DNA of 16,248 nt from an uncultured Coriobacteriaceae bacterium. Lineage in GTDB: Bacteria; Actinomycetota; Coriobacteriia; Coriobacteriales; Eggerthellaceae. Position 1 is the first letter of the stretch. Every line of letters begins with the position of its first letter. The notes below the pieces were generated by a model that saw only the letters and a list, made by a program, of their open reading frames with translations, ran no database searches and was not told the DNA's origin. A program made the position numbers and the translations under genes. Of the stretch, positions 1 through 7,935 are shown piece by piece. The stretch covers positions 1 to 16,248 of the forward strand of contig CAMORQ010000009.1 in NCBI GenBank assembly GCA_946623915.1, in the 5' to 3' direction.

Positions 1-1049
1 ACAGTCCCCGGACGCATGAGATAGGAAATGTTGAAACACGGCGCATACAACCCGCGCTCCACACGTTCGAGCTCGTCGCCTTGAAGAAGCATCGAACCAT
101 TCGTTGCATACGAAAGCATCATGTCAAGCGGACTGTACCCGGCAACCGCCCGGGTAAGGTGGTGCTCGAGCGATCCTGTTAGGCGATACCCGATGTCGTA
201 AACGTGCGGAAGCCCGTCCTTCACCACGCATTGCATGAACATCATGCCGTTGCGAAGCCCCGCTTCGGCAAACATGGCGCGTGCTTTCGGCGCAACTTCG
301 TCCAAATAGCGCGGAAGAACAGAAGCTGGAAAGGTGTAACCAACAGGCAGGGGAAGCACTCCGCGTTGATTAGCTTTCACATGTCTGTTACCCAGCATGA
401 ACACGCGGTATTCGCCGCCGACGAACAACCAAAACACCGTGACTTCGGGGCCAGTCAGGCACTCCTCTACAACCACGCTTCCCGTCTTCGAGTACCTCGC
501 GGCTTTGCTTATCGCATCGTCAAGCATGCCGCAATCGCGCACGATGCTCACACCGCGTGACCCACTACCGTCCTCGGGTTTCACGATAACCGGAAAGGGC
601 ACGTCAGGCGCAACTGGGCCATCGGCAACATCACGGCCCGGATCACCGCAGGTCACACCGACCTCAAACAACATCGAAGTTGGCACGCCATGGCGCACGC
701 AGAGCTCTTTCCAAAGCCGTTTGTTGGCAAACGTTTCGAACTGTTTGCGGGTGCCATAACAAAAAAGCCCAGCTGCCTCGCACACGTCTGCATAGTAGCC
801 GAGGATCGAATCGGCATAACCGGTGATAGCACCATCGATGCCGTGATCTTTGATGTATCGCGCAACTTGGTCCGCATCCGCAACACTAATGAGCGCATGC
901 TCGTCCGCAATCTGCTTGGCGGGCGAATCCGACGGAGAATTGTAATCGATAACCGTTGTGTGCAAGCCCAACGCACGGGCAGCTCGGACTATCTCGCACG
1001 ATATGCGCGTGCCGCCGAGAACGGCAATGCGTTTGGTGGACAGACTCAC
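1..1049 (-). CDS. ATP-grasp ligase, C-terminus cut by window edge
   Basis: An open frame of 349 codons runs off position 1 without a stop, so only the N-terminal part is present. It has an N-terminal nucleotide-binding-like segment (IAVLGGTR, residues 8-15). The ATP-grasp core has the glycine-rich loop FPVIVKPEDGSGSRGV at 152-167, EECLTGPEVTV at 195-205 and DIGYRLTGS at 285-293. The last replaces the more usual metal-binding N-x-R-x-GGN. ATP-grasp enzymes join a carboxylate to an amine through an acyl-phosphate; the substrate cannot be read here. The start is GTG at 1049, overlapping the TAG of the upstream gene by one base (TAGTG), with a G-rich stretch (GTGGGGGT) at ribosome-binding distance. 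It is the last visible gene of the minus operon and a distant paralogue of the ATP-grasp gene at 2810-4045. The family is fairly sure and the function is not. Confidence 0.85.
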   Translation of the reverse strand, partial: MSLSTKRIAVLGGTRISCEIVRAARALGLHTTVIDYNSPSDSPAKQIADEHALISVADADQVARYIKDHGIDGAITGYADSILGYYADVCEAAGLFCYGTRKQFETFANKRLWKELCVRHGVPTSMLFEVGVTCGDPGRDVADGPVAPDVPFPVIVKPEDGSGSRGVSIVRDCGMLDDAISKAARYSKTGSVVVEECLTGPEVTVFWLFVGGEYRVFMLGNRHVKANQRGVLPLPVGYTFPASVLPRYLDEVAPKARAMFAEAGLRNGMMFMQCVVKDGLPHVYDIGYRLTGSLEHHLTRAVAGYSPLDMMLSYATNGSMLLQGDELERVERGLYAPCFNISYLMRPGT

Positions 1050-2005
1050 TAGATGACCCCCACTTTTTCCAGTGCATCAACGATTGCCAGCATTTCATCC
1101 CGACCGTATCGTTGATCCACAGGAAGTGGTAGGATGTCGCGGGCAAAACGGCGAGCAACAGGATCGCCGGTACCACCGAGCACATTCGGCCAAAGTGTGG
1201 GAACGAAAATTCCTTTTTCCGCAAGCGCTTTCTTGGCCCTCTCGCCGCCATCAACAAGGAGAGGATACACAAATGGTCCGTTTGGCCGATTCAGCGCGAG
1301 TCCGTTCAATCCATCCAGCCTCCTCGCCAAAACGTCGTAATTGTCATTCCTCGTATCGGCGACAAAGCGGTAATCGATGCCACGCAACATGTTCTCTGTA
1401 AAACGCGACATGGCGCGCACAGGCTCCGATGCGAAAGAATCGTTATTGGCGCGCGCTGCTTCGAAAAACTCGCCGGCGCTTCTTTCTAACCTGCCAACAA
1501 GGTAGTCCACCCGCCCTCTGGATTCGCTCCTATGAACCCTTTCGATTGCAGGTGCATCCGTATACAGAAAGCCTCCGTCGGGTACCCCGAAGTACTTTCT
1601 GCAGGAATAAAGCGTATCCACGCCGGTAGAGGGCTTGGCGAAATAGTTTTGCGTTTCATCGACGATCAGTCTGCCGCCCGACAAGGCCCGAGCCCGCGCA
1701 AGTGTTTCCGCGCTTAGCTGACCGTAGTAATCGACCAGATAGAGGTACTCGCCGTCCTCAACGCCAAAAGACCATTCGGGCTGCAATGATTCAGTAATGC
1801 GGTACTCACGTGTCGTAACGCCCTCCCTAGCACAAAGGCCCGAAACGGAATCGCAGAGAAACGAAGGCAACAGAATCCGCTCGACTCCTCGAGCGGCAAT
1901 AATGTAGGCCAGGCAATTGCGACCGCAATTCAGTGCCACGGCGTCGTCATGGTAGAGAGATCCGCGAAACCTTTCCAATTCGATGTAGCCGCCGATTTCC
2001 GTCAT
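1049..2005 (-). CDS. DegT-like PLP-dependent aminotransferase, divergent
   Basis: The protein has 318 residues, shorter than the usual 370 or so of DegT/DnrJ/EryC1/StrS aminotransferases. Features of the type I PLP fold are visible: LNCGRNCLAYI at 25-35 (phosphate cup region), VDETQN at 115-120 with the presumed PLP-ring Asp116, and SCRKYFGVPDGGFLYT at 134-149 with presumed Schiff-base Lys137. The SxRK-x-x-GVPDGG form marks a divergent subgroup found in polysaccharide loci; this assignment is from memory of the family. The expected role is transfer of an amino group to a keto-sugar or related intermediate. The ATG at 2005 overlaps the sugar transferase stop by one base (TGATG), so translation is probably coupled; a GAGGG lies 12 nt upstream, which is rather far. 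The stop overlaps the GTG of the next ATP-grasp gene. Confidence 0.8.
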   Translation of the reverse strand: MTEIGGYIELERFRGSLYHDDAVALNCGRNCLAYIIAARGVERILLPSFLCDSVSGLCAREGVTTREYRITESLQPEWSFGVEDGEYLYLVDYYGQLSAETLARARALSGGRLIVDETQNYFAKPSTGVDTLYSCRKYFGVPDGGFLYTDAPAIERVHRSESRGRVDYLVGRLERSAGEFFEAARANNDSFASEPVRAMSRFTENMLRGIDYRFVADTRNDNYDVLARRLDGLNGLALNRPNGPFVYPLLVDGGERAKKALAEKGIFVPTLWPNVLGGTGDPVARRFARDILPLPVDQRYGRDEMLAIVDALEKVGVI

Positions 2006-2817
2006 CAGATCGCGTTTCCCTCAACAGTATCGTCTTCTTCCGCCACAACGTCTATGTATTCCTGGGGCACTTCTTCAAGCGTTATGGCAACACCGTTCAA
2101 ATCGTACCCCATGAATACTCCCCGCGATACCGAAGCCCTGGCCGCCGAACTTTTCGGGCTCAGCGCATAGCGCACGAGATTGGCCACCATAAGGCAATCG
2201 GTTCTGAAACTTACGTTTTCCACGTACCACACGTCGTTTTCAAACTGCTCCTGCCACGTCCAGAGCCTATCGAAAAAACGCGGCGGGCATTCGAGCCCGG
2301 GACGCACCGCAAGCCGGGCGCGGTGGCGCTTCGTATAGCGTCCGTCGTATTCGGGCGGCAAGGGACGCGGGCCAATCAAGCTCATGTCCCCTTTGAAAAT
2401 GCTAACGAAGTTAAGCAGTTCGTCGAGAGACGTTTTCCTGATAAACGTGCCGAATTTAGTAAGCCGCTGGGATGCGGGGAGCAGCTCGCCCCGCGCGTCT
2501 GTCGCATTATTCATGCTCCTGAACTTTATGATGGTAAACGGCCTGCCGCCACGCCCCGAGCGGACCTGCCTAAACAGCACAGGCCGCCCCACGTCGATAA
2601 AGGCTCCGATTCCCAACATGACGTTGATGGGTAGGGTGACCACGATAGCAGCGCCTGAAATCACGATGTCAATAGCCCGCTTCCCAAACCGGGAATACAG
2701 CGTCTTGCTGGGCACGACATCGTCGAGTTTTGCATTTATAACTGGCAGCCTGTCTTGCGCTAGGAGACCCGCGATTTTCCATCGCTGACCTCGGGTAAGG
2801 GCAAACCGATCAGCCAT
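2005..2817 (-). CDS. Undecaprenyl-phosphate sugar phosphotransferase (PglC/WcaJ-like)
   Basis: The protein has 270 residues and is a monotopic phosphoglycosyl transferase of the bacterial sugar transferase family (Pfam PF02397). It would move a sugar-1-phosphate from a nucleotide sugar to undecaprenyl phosphate at the inner face of the membrane, starting repeat-unit assembly. It shows KRAIDIV at 46-52 leading into one hydrophobic segment (about 50-74), FRQVRSGRGGRPF at 82-94, IKFRSM at 97-102 and SLDELLN at 130-136. The last holds the catalytic Asp132-Glu133 dyad. It also has SLIGPRPLPPEY at 146-157 and VRPGLECPPR at 171-180. There is no large N-terminal membrane domain, so it is PglC-sized with short extensions. 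The C-terminal tail after about 220 is acidic and unassigned. ATG at 2817 has AAGGTGG six bases upstream; the reading overlaps the upstream ATP-grasp gene by 8 nt. The sugar cannot be told from sequence. Confidence 0.93.
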   Translation of the reverse strand: MADRFALTRGQRWKIAGLLAQDRLPVINAKLDDVVPSKTLYSRFGKRAIDIVISGAAIVVTLPINVMLGIGAFIDVGRPVLFRQVRSGRGGRPFTIIKFRSMNNATDARGELLPASQRLTKFGTFIRKTSLDELLNFVSIFKGDMSLIGPRPLPPEYDGRYTKRHRARLAVRPGLECPPRFFDRLWTWQEQFENDVWYVENVSFRTDCLMVANLVRYALSPKSSAARASVSRGVFMGYDLNGVAITLEEVPQEYIDVVAEEDDTVEGNAI

Positions 2818-4045
2818 TAGACACCACCTTGTGACCTAAGGCAACACGCATCGAAGCCTCCGGATGCTCCATTACCTCCCGCATCGCGTCTTCGCAATCA
2901 AATCGGAAAAACGCCAGTCCCACGAGGTCGCCGCACTCTTCGAATGACGTAACGCAACCACCCTCGGATACATCTATCTCCTCACGGACGAGCGCTGTAC
3001 GCGCGGCATCCGAATATGTAACGCCACCGAAGCTGCCCGATTCGCAAGAATGGAGCACCCCCAAGCCCCAGCAACCCTCTGGCGTACCGTCGAAAGTGAC
3101 GTCACAACCGTCGAACTGACCCATAGCTGCGCGCAGCGTAGCTGCCACAAGGTCCTTCCCGCTTGCCATGCCTACGAATTCGGGAAGCATATTGCCGCCA
3201 TTTCGCGGTCCGGCATCCAAGAAGAAGAGCCTATCGGCTTCGTCGATAATCATTTCGATGTTGAAGGCACCATTCGTAACACCAGATACATATACCAACC
3301 TGGAGACTTCGTCCCTAACCAGCTTTTTGCGCTTTTCAGATAACTGTAACGGCATGCTGTATCCAGCCGGCAATAAAGGATTAGCGGCATTGTCGCGTAT
3401 GCTGTTCATCAAGCCCCAAGAAGCAACCTTGCCACCGACCGCAAACACCTCGGCTTCAATTACGTGTGCATGGTCGCGCTCAATGAATTCTTCAATAATG
3501 GCCTTACCGGAGCGGGATTTCCCCAGTGCGTATGTCACCGCGTGTCGCAACGCGCCGTGTTCGCTAACAACGGTAACCCCCTTGCTTCCCGAGCTGTCAA
3601 CCGGCTTCACAATGACAGGAAACGTCAGAGGCAAGGAGTCGCCGAAACCATCCGACGCGGAAACGCGGATTGAACGGGGCACGTGGAAACCGTGCTTTTC
3701 GAGGAACCCCCTGAACAGATGCTTATCGCAAAACGAGATGGCGGTATCCAGCGGAACACCGGACAAACCCAATTCCTTTGCAACAAAAGCAGCGGTTGGA
3801 GCCGCCGGGTCGGACCCATAAGCAACAACGCCTTCGACGCCCTCGTCAATCGCCACCCGAAGCACTGCATCCCTATCGGTTGTGCTAACCAAATGGAACG
3901 AGTCCACCAATTCGCGTCCTGGATTATCGGACAAATAGTCGCACAATACAGTTCTGTAACCGAGTTCCGATGCGCGTTTGATAGCGACAAGCTGCGACCT
4001 TGATCCGCCGAGCAGCAGAATTGATTTACGACCATTGGCAGTCAT
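2810..4045 (-). CDS. ATP-grasp ligase, complete
   Basis: The protein has 411 residues. The N-terminal domain begins ILLLGGSRSQLVAIKRA (9-25), a typical pre-ATP-grasp fold. The ATP-grasp core has FPVIVKPVDSSGSKGV (142-157), IIEEFIERDHAHVIEAEV (183-200) and FNIEMI (261-266) with presumed metal ligand Glu264. DAGPRNGGN (277-285) is the canonical metal and substrate loop. It is therefore expected to be an active carboxylate-amine ligase. It sits directly after a sugar aminotransferase, so coupling an acyl or amino-acid group to the newly made amino sugar is a reasonable but unproven guess. The ATG at 4045 is chosen because it overlaps the upstream stop as ATGA and has GGAAGG six bases before it. 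A longer reading from 4117 would lie inside the aminotransferase gene. The stop overlaps the sugar transferase start by 8 nt. Confidence 0.88.
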   Translation of the reverse strand: MTANGRKSILLLGGSRSQLVAIKRASELGYRTVLCDYLSDNPGRELVDSFHLVSTTDRDAVLRVAIDEGVEGVVAYGSDPAAPTAAFVAKELGLSGVPLDTAISFCDKHLFRGFLEKHGFHVPRSIRVSASDGFGDSLPLTFPVIVKPVDSSGSKGVTVVSEHGALRHAVTYALGKSRSGKAIIEEFIERDHAHVIEAEVFAVGGKVASWGLMNSIRDNAANPLLPAGYSMPLQLSEKRKKLVRDEVSRLVYVSGVTNGAFNIEMIIDEADRLFFLDAGPRNGGNMLPEFVGMASGKDLVAATLRAAMGQFDGCDVTFDGTPEGCWGLGVLHSCESGSFGGVTYSDAARTALVREEIDVSEGGCVTSFEECGDLVGLAFFRFDCEDAMREVMEHPEASMRVALGHKVVSNG

Positions 4046-5166
4046 CGGACGCCTTCCATAACCGCGCAAATCCTTTCGACGTCCGCAATCGAAAGATCTG
4101 GATACAGCGGTAAACACAGCACCTGATCGGCTACACGTCTGGCGACAGGCGTGGCATCATAATCGAAACGTCCCGCATAGCAATCGTAGTCGCTGGCAAG
4201 CGGGAAGAAATACTTGCGTGCCATTACACCTTGTGCCATCAAGGCAGCGTGAACTTCGTCGCGCGAAGCCCCAAACTCATCTGGGTCGACCAGAACGGGC
4301 AAGTATGCGTAGTTGGACTGCACCTGTCGGGCCGGGCGGCACAGCGAAAGACCGCGTACGCCAGCGAGCAGTTCACCGTACCGGTCGAACCGCACTTTGC
4401 GCGACGCGATAACCTCGTCCATATGCCGTAAGTTGCAAATGCCCATGGCAGCGCTGAACTCGTTGAGTTTCGCGTTACCACCCGCGTAAACCACCTGGCC
4501 AGATGAGGAAATCCCGAAATTTCGCAACGCTTCGAAACGCCCTGCCAAGTCTCCGTCCGCAAACGCCACCGCCCCGCCTTCAATAGTGTTGAACACCTTC
4601 GTAGCATGGAAGCTGAACATGGACGCATCGCCAAACGAAGCGACGCCTTCGCCGCGCAAACGAACTCCGAACGCATGGGCGGCATCGTAGACGACCTTCA
4701 GTCCATGTGCCTGCGCGATGTTTCCGATTGCATCGACGTCACATACATTGCCGTACACATGCACTGGAAGGATGGCACACGTGCGGGGCGTGATCAGCGC
4801 CTCGATACACTCCGGATCAATGGTGCAGTCGTCTGGCCTGATGTCGCACAACACCGGCTTTAAACCCTTGCGCACAATAGCATGAATGGTGCTTGCGAAA
4901 GTGAACGGCGTAGTTATCACTTCGTCGCGCTCATCGACGCCTGCGACAAGCGCCTCGATGGCCATCTCGAGCGCCAGATGGCCATTGGCGAACAGCTTCA
5001 CATGCGGCACCTGAAGGTAGTCCGCCAGCAGGGACTCGAGCCTGCTGTGCTTTTCGGCGCAATTGGTGATTACGTGGCTGTCCCACAAATCGCGAATTTC
5101 CGCACAGTACTCGTCGTACGGCGGTAACATTGCGCATGTGACGGGGATTGTATCAGTCTGCTTCAT
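4042..5166 (-). CDS. DegT/DnrJ/EryC1/StrS sugar aminotransferase (VioA-like)
   Basis: The protein has 374 residues, full length for the family. Motifs are LFANGHLALEMAI (58-70), PFTFASTIHAIVRKGLKPV (87-105), PVHVYGNVCDVDAI (134-147) and YDAAHAFG (160-167) with the PLP-ring Asp161. SFHATKVFNTIEGGAV (185-200) carries the Schiff-base Lys190. These sequences resemble enzymes that aminate C4 (VioA) or C3 of dTDP-4-keto- or 3-keto-6-deoxyhexoses. The product would be an amino-dideoxy sugar nucleotide in the cytoplasm; the exact sugar is not resolved. It is the first gene of the minus operon. ATG at 5166 has AGGAAG just upstream, and an extended -10 lies about 30 bases before the start. IPVTCAMLPPYDEY near the N-terminus matches the usual family beginning, which supports this start. 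Confidence 0.92.
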   Translation of the reverse strand: MKQTDTIPVTCAMLPPYDEYCAEIRDLWDSHVITNCAEKHSRLESLLADYLQVPHVKLFANGHLALEMAIEALVAGVDERDEVITTPFTFASTIHAIVRKGLKPVLCDIRPDDCTIDPECIEALITPRTCAILPVHVYGNVCDVDAIGNIAQAHGLKVVYDAAHAFGVRLRGEGVASFGDASMFSFHATKVFNTIEGGAVAFADGDLAGRFEALRNFGISSSGQVVYAGGNAKLNEFSAAMGICNLRHMDEVIASRKVRFDRYGELLAGVRGLSLCRPARQVQSNYAYLPVLVDPDEFGASRDEVHAALMAQGVMARKYFFPLASDYDCYAGRFDYDATPVARRVADQVLCLPLYPDLSIADVERICAVMEGVR

Positions 5167-5193
5167 TTCTTCCTACGTTTTGACCTAGACGCG

Positions 5194-5202
5194 ACTATAC
5201 CA
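5194..5202 (-). promoter_or_regulatory. Extended -10 promoter candidate for the minus operon
   Basis: On the minus strand the sequence reads TGGTATAGT, an extended -10 element (TG-N-TATAGT), with the hexamer at 5194-5199. The -35 region at 16-18 bp spacing (TTAGCC or CTTTAG) is poor, as is common for extended -10 promoters. The predicted leader to the ATG at 5166 is about 20 nt and contains the AGGAAG ribosome-binding site. Confidence 0.5.
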
Positions 5203-5391
5203 CAACGCACAAACAGGCTAAAGCCCACTCTCCAAATCGGAAGGGCTAACGCCCCGACCCCCCAAAACCCACAAAATAGCTTTACACCGTGCCACGGAAT
5301 AGCGCAGGCGACAACACGAAACAGCGCCCGCGCGAACCAGACCCATATGTCGGGCAGATTGCTGCTGCCTAGCTCCTTATTTGACCGAGTT

Positions 5392-5400
5392 TGCTATACA
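5392..5400 (+). promoter_or_regulatory. Extended -10 promoter candidate for the flippase operon
   Basis: The sequence TGCTATACA gives an extended -10 with hexamer TATACA at 5395-5400, followed by AT. The hexamer 17 bp upstream (GCTCCT) is a poor -35. The leader to the GTG at 5476 would be about 70 nt. A nearby TTGACC at 5381-5386 is only 8 bp from the hexamer, too close to act as its -35. Confidence 0.4.
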
Positions 5401-5475
5401 ATGCCAAGGCGCGCATAGCTCCAGTCGAGGAAGACATGCGCAAACATTCGTAAACAGGAAACGAGCTGCACTAAC

Positions 5476-6945
5476 GTGGGTTCAACGAACAGAAACAGCG
5501 TATCCAGATCGTTTGGATGGTCCTTTCTCGAACAAGTCGGGGCGAAAGCGGTTGGGCTGATCCTCCAAATAATCCTTGCGAGGCTGCTGGATCCGGAGGC
5601 ATTCGGGCTTCTTGCGCTCATCTTGGTTGTTACCCACATCGCCGACTCCATCGCCCAAAGCGGGCTGGGGGCCGCGCTCGTGCAAAAGAAAGACGCGTCT
5701 TCCCTCTCTTTTTCTACAGCGTTCTGGCTCAGCTGCGGAATTGCCGTGGCGTTGTTCGCCGTCATCTTCTTGACCGCGCCCCTCTTCGAACGGTTCTACG
5801 GAATCGAAGGGATCGCCACGTACCTCAGAGCACTCGCATTTGTCGTAGTTTTCAACTCGGCGAACTCCATCCAACGTTCGTACCTGCAAAAGCACCTCGA
5901 TTTCAAAAAACTGTTCATCGTCAGCACGGGCGCCATCACGATATCCGGCGTCGTAGGAATCGTTCTGGCCGTTGGGGAAACTGGTGTCTGGGCGCTTGTG
6001 GCGCAGTCGCTATCCCAAAGCGTCTTGACCTGCCTGTTCATGTTCCGTTTCGTACCATGGAAACCGAATCTGGCTTTCAGCAAAAGCGAAGCGCAATCCC
6101 TGTTCTCGTACGGATGGAAAATCTGCCTGTCTGGTCTGCTTGGCACGCTCTACGACAACGTTGCCGACCTGGTTATTGGCAAAACCTGCACGACGGCGAG
6201 CCTCGGCTATTACAGCCAAGGCAAAAAATGGCCCCATACTGCCCTGATTGCGGTTTCGAATTCCCTGCAAAACGTGCTCTTCCCAGCCTTTTCTAAAATG
6301 CAAGACGACATCGACCTTCTAAGCCGCAACGTGAAAAAAGCCATTCGGCTTGGATCGTTCGTCTTCATTCCCGCTTCGTTTCTCGCGGCCGTGGTGGCGG
6401 AGCCATTGATAGAAATCCTTCTTACCGACAAGTGGCTGCCAAGCACTTTGGTGTTCCAGCTGATATGCCTGGGCGATTGCTTCATGATCGTGCGGATAAC
6501 CAACCTGCGGGCCTATATGGCGCTTGGCGACAGTGCCCTGTACCTGCGCCTTCAGACGATTAAGGTCGTACTGGGGATAGCAGCGCTAAGCCTTGCAGCG
6601 CTTCTTACGCACAACATCTACGTGATAGCCGCGACCCGTGCTGTTTTCTCTGTTTTCACCGTTTGGGCGATAGACGCACGCCCTGCAAGTCGCATGCTTA
6701 CGCACAGCAGGTCGTCCCAATTCCTGGATGTACTCCCCTTCATCCTGCTTGCAGCCGCAGCTTCGGCTGCGGCCTATCCACTTACTATCCTGCAGACGCA
6801 CCCTGCCATTATTCTCCTGGGACAAATAGCCGTCTTCACGGTAGTATATTTTCTAGGTGCAAAAATGCTCCGCATAAACGAGTTGGCAATGGTGGGAGAT
6901 TTGGCAAGAAAAGTCCTCCGCAAGTCATCCGACATAAAGGAATAA
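5476..6945 (+). CDS. Wzx/WzxC-like polysaccharide flippase (MOP family)
   Basis: The protein has 489 residues with many hydrophobic helices, in the size range of MOP-superfamily PST exporters. The N-terminus matches the WzxC-like pattern: FGWSFLEQVGAKAVGLILQI (13-32), ARLLDPEAFGLLAL (35-48) and SGLGAALVQKK (62-72). It is expected to flip undecaprenyl-diphosphate-linked repeat units across the cytoplasmic membrane. The start is GTG; no ATG or TTG lies close by in frame, and the only Shine-Dalgarno-like AGGA is 16 bases upstream, so initiation may be weak. It leads the plus-strand series, 3 nt before the kinase-like gene if that gene starts at 6949. It belongs functionally with the phosphoglycosyl transferase encoded across the divergent promoter region. 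Confidence 0.9.
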   Translation: MGSTNRNSVSRSFGWSFLEQVGAKAVGLILQIILARLLDPEAFGLLALILVVTHIADSIAQSGLGAALVQKKDASSLSFSTAFWLSCGIAVALFAVIFLTAPLFERFYGIEGIATYLRALAFVVVFNSANSIQRSYLQKHLDFKKLFIVSTGAITISGVVGIVLAVGETGVWALVAQSLSQSVLTCLFMFRFVPWKPNLAFSKSEAQSLFSYGWKICLSGLLGTLYDNVADLVIGKTCTTASLGYYSQGKKWPHTALIAVSNSLQNVLFPAFSKMQDDIDLLSRNVKKAIRLGSFVFIPASFLAAVVAEPLIEILLTDKWLPSTLVFQLICLGDCFMIVRITNLRAYMALGDSALYLRLQTIKVVLGIAALSLAALLTHNIYVIAATRAVFSVFTVWAIDARPASRMLTHSRSSQFLDVLPFILLAAAASAAAYPLTILQTHPAIILLGQIAVFTVVYFLGAKMLRINELAMVGDLARKVLRKSSDIKE

Positions 6946-6948
6946 CCC

Positions 6949-7848
6949 ATTAGCAACGTCTTCCACAACAGCGAAGTCCCTACGGCATTAGCGGAAAGCC
7001 TCCATGCGAGCGGCTTGCTTAATTGGACCTTGATTCAATTTAATCCACGTAAAGGACGCTACGTTCTGCGTGCCGCAGACGAAAATGGTGACTACCTGGT
7101 TAAATGGAATGATGATCACGGCAATCACGCTGCATTTCGAAAAAAGCTTGAAGCCGGAGCGGCGTTTTGCACCGCATTGCATGGCTCCGGCATAGCTCCT
7201 AACGTGCGCCTGGAAAACGACCTCGTTCTTACCGAATACTATGCGGGCGCACGCACGCTGCGCGAAGCAGTGAGTAATTCCACGTCAGACGCTTCAATTG
7301 TGCGCTTCGTCGAAGATGCGCTCGCCAACTGGACACGCCTTGTTCAGGAAGACCCCGACATTGCCTCCGGCACACCCGAAGGCGCCCAGATGATCTCAAG
7401 GTACTTTTACAGCCTTCTGTGCTCTGGCCCACTGGACACACAGCAAGGGAGGCTTGAGGAGTACCGCAACAAGGTGCTCTTCAAAACATCGTTCCGTCCC
7501 GCGCTGTCCTCGCTTGTGCATTCGGCGTCGAACACTGTCCGCCTCAGGACCGTCCACGGAGACTTTCACCTGAGCAACGTCCTCGTCCTAGACGACTCGA
7601 GCACGCGCCTTATCGACTTCGAAGAAGCGGGCAAAGGCGTTGCAGAGGCCGAGCTTGCCTATTTCCAATCCCAAATATGGATGCTTGGCCAATCGCTGGG
7701 CATGTCGACCGATGCCGTAGACCGCATCATTGCGGAGCAGGTTTGCGCACCGCTGGGACTGCATGAAGGCTTCTACCTTCGATGCCGGGAGCTATTCCAC
7801 CGCGGCATCGCGCTCAACACGAGATTCCTCGCGAACGGGAGGCGATAG
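6949..7848 (+). CDS. APH-fold phosphotransferase (small-molecule kinase-like)
   Basis: This is a protein of the aminoglycoside-phosphotransferase / choline-kinase fold. The catalytic loop HGDFHLSN at 203-210 and the metal-binding DFE at 223-225 are intact (numbering from the 6949 start), and RYVLRA plus YLVKW form the N-lobe strands with a possible ATP-binding lysine. It is probably a kinase for a sugar, alcohol or similar small molecule; antibiotic resistance is not implied. The start is unusual. No ATG or GTG fits. TTG at 7015 has no ribosome-binding site and would trim the N-lobe. An ATT codon at 6949 has AAAGGA seven bases upstream and gives 299 residues. From 7015 it would be 277 residues. 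It follows the flippase stop by 3 nt, which suggests co-translation. Confidence 0.78.
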   Translation: MSNVFHNSEVPTALAESLHASGLLNWTLIQFNPRKGRYVLRAADENGDYLVKWNDDHGNHAAFRKKLEAGAAFCTALHGSGIAPNVRLENDLVLTEYYAGARTLREAVSNSTSDASIVRFVEDALANWTRLVQEDPDIASGTPEGAQMISRYFYSLLCSGPLDTQQGRLEEYRNKVLFKTSFRPALSSLVHSASNTVRLRTVHGDFHLSNVLVLDDSSTRLIDFEEAGKGVAEAELAYFQSQIWMLGQSLGMSTDAVDRIIAEQVCAPLGLHEGFYLRCRELFHRGIALNTRFLANGRR

Positions 7849-7935
7849 TGGCCCGCACCTACAGGTCAGCAGCAGCACAAACGTGCACCTACGCATTCCC
7901 ACCGCTTGCACAGCGGCGCGATTGCAGGAGCCTAC

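Larger units (their letters stand above)
5167..5475. other. Divergent intergenic region between two operons
   Basis: This 309-bp non-coding stretch holds the start regions of both the minus operon and the flippase-led plus operon. The only elements I can point to are the two promoter candidates listed separately. A short open frame starts at 5436 (ATG, five codons) but has no support. No enterobacterial JUMPstart/ops element (GGCGGTAGCGT) was found by eye, and I saw no convincing operator or riboswitch. Confidence 0.7.

Noticed and set aside
4046..4117. N-terminal extension of the complete ATP-grasp protein
   Set aside because: It lies inside the aminotransferase gene. The ATG at 4045 has a good ribosome-binding site and the ATGA overlap typical of this operon.
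5381..5400. TTGACC plus TATACA as a classical -35/-10 pair
   Set aside because: Spacing is only 8 bp, far from the 16-18 bp needed. Only the extended -10 reading is kept.
6949..7848. Antibiotic resistance (aminoglycoside phosphotransferase) call
   Set aside because: Only the general fold motifs are shared. The position in a polysaccharide locus favours a metabolic or regulatory kinase.
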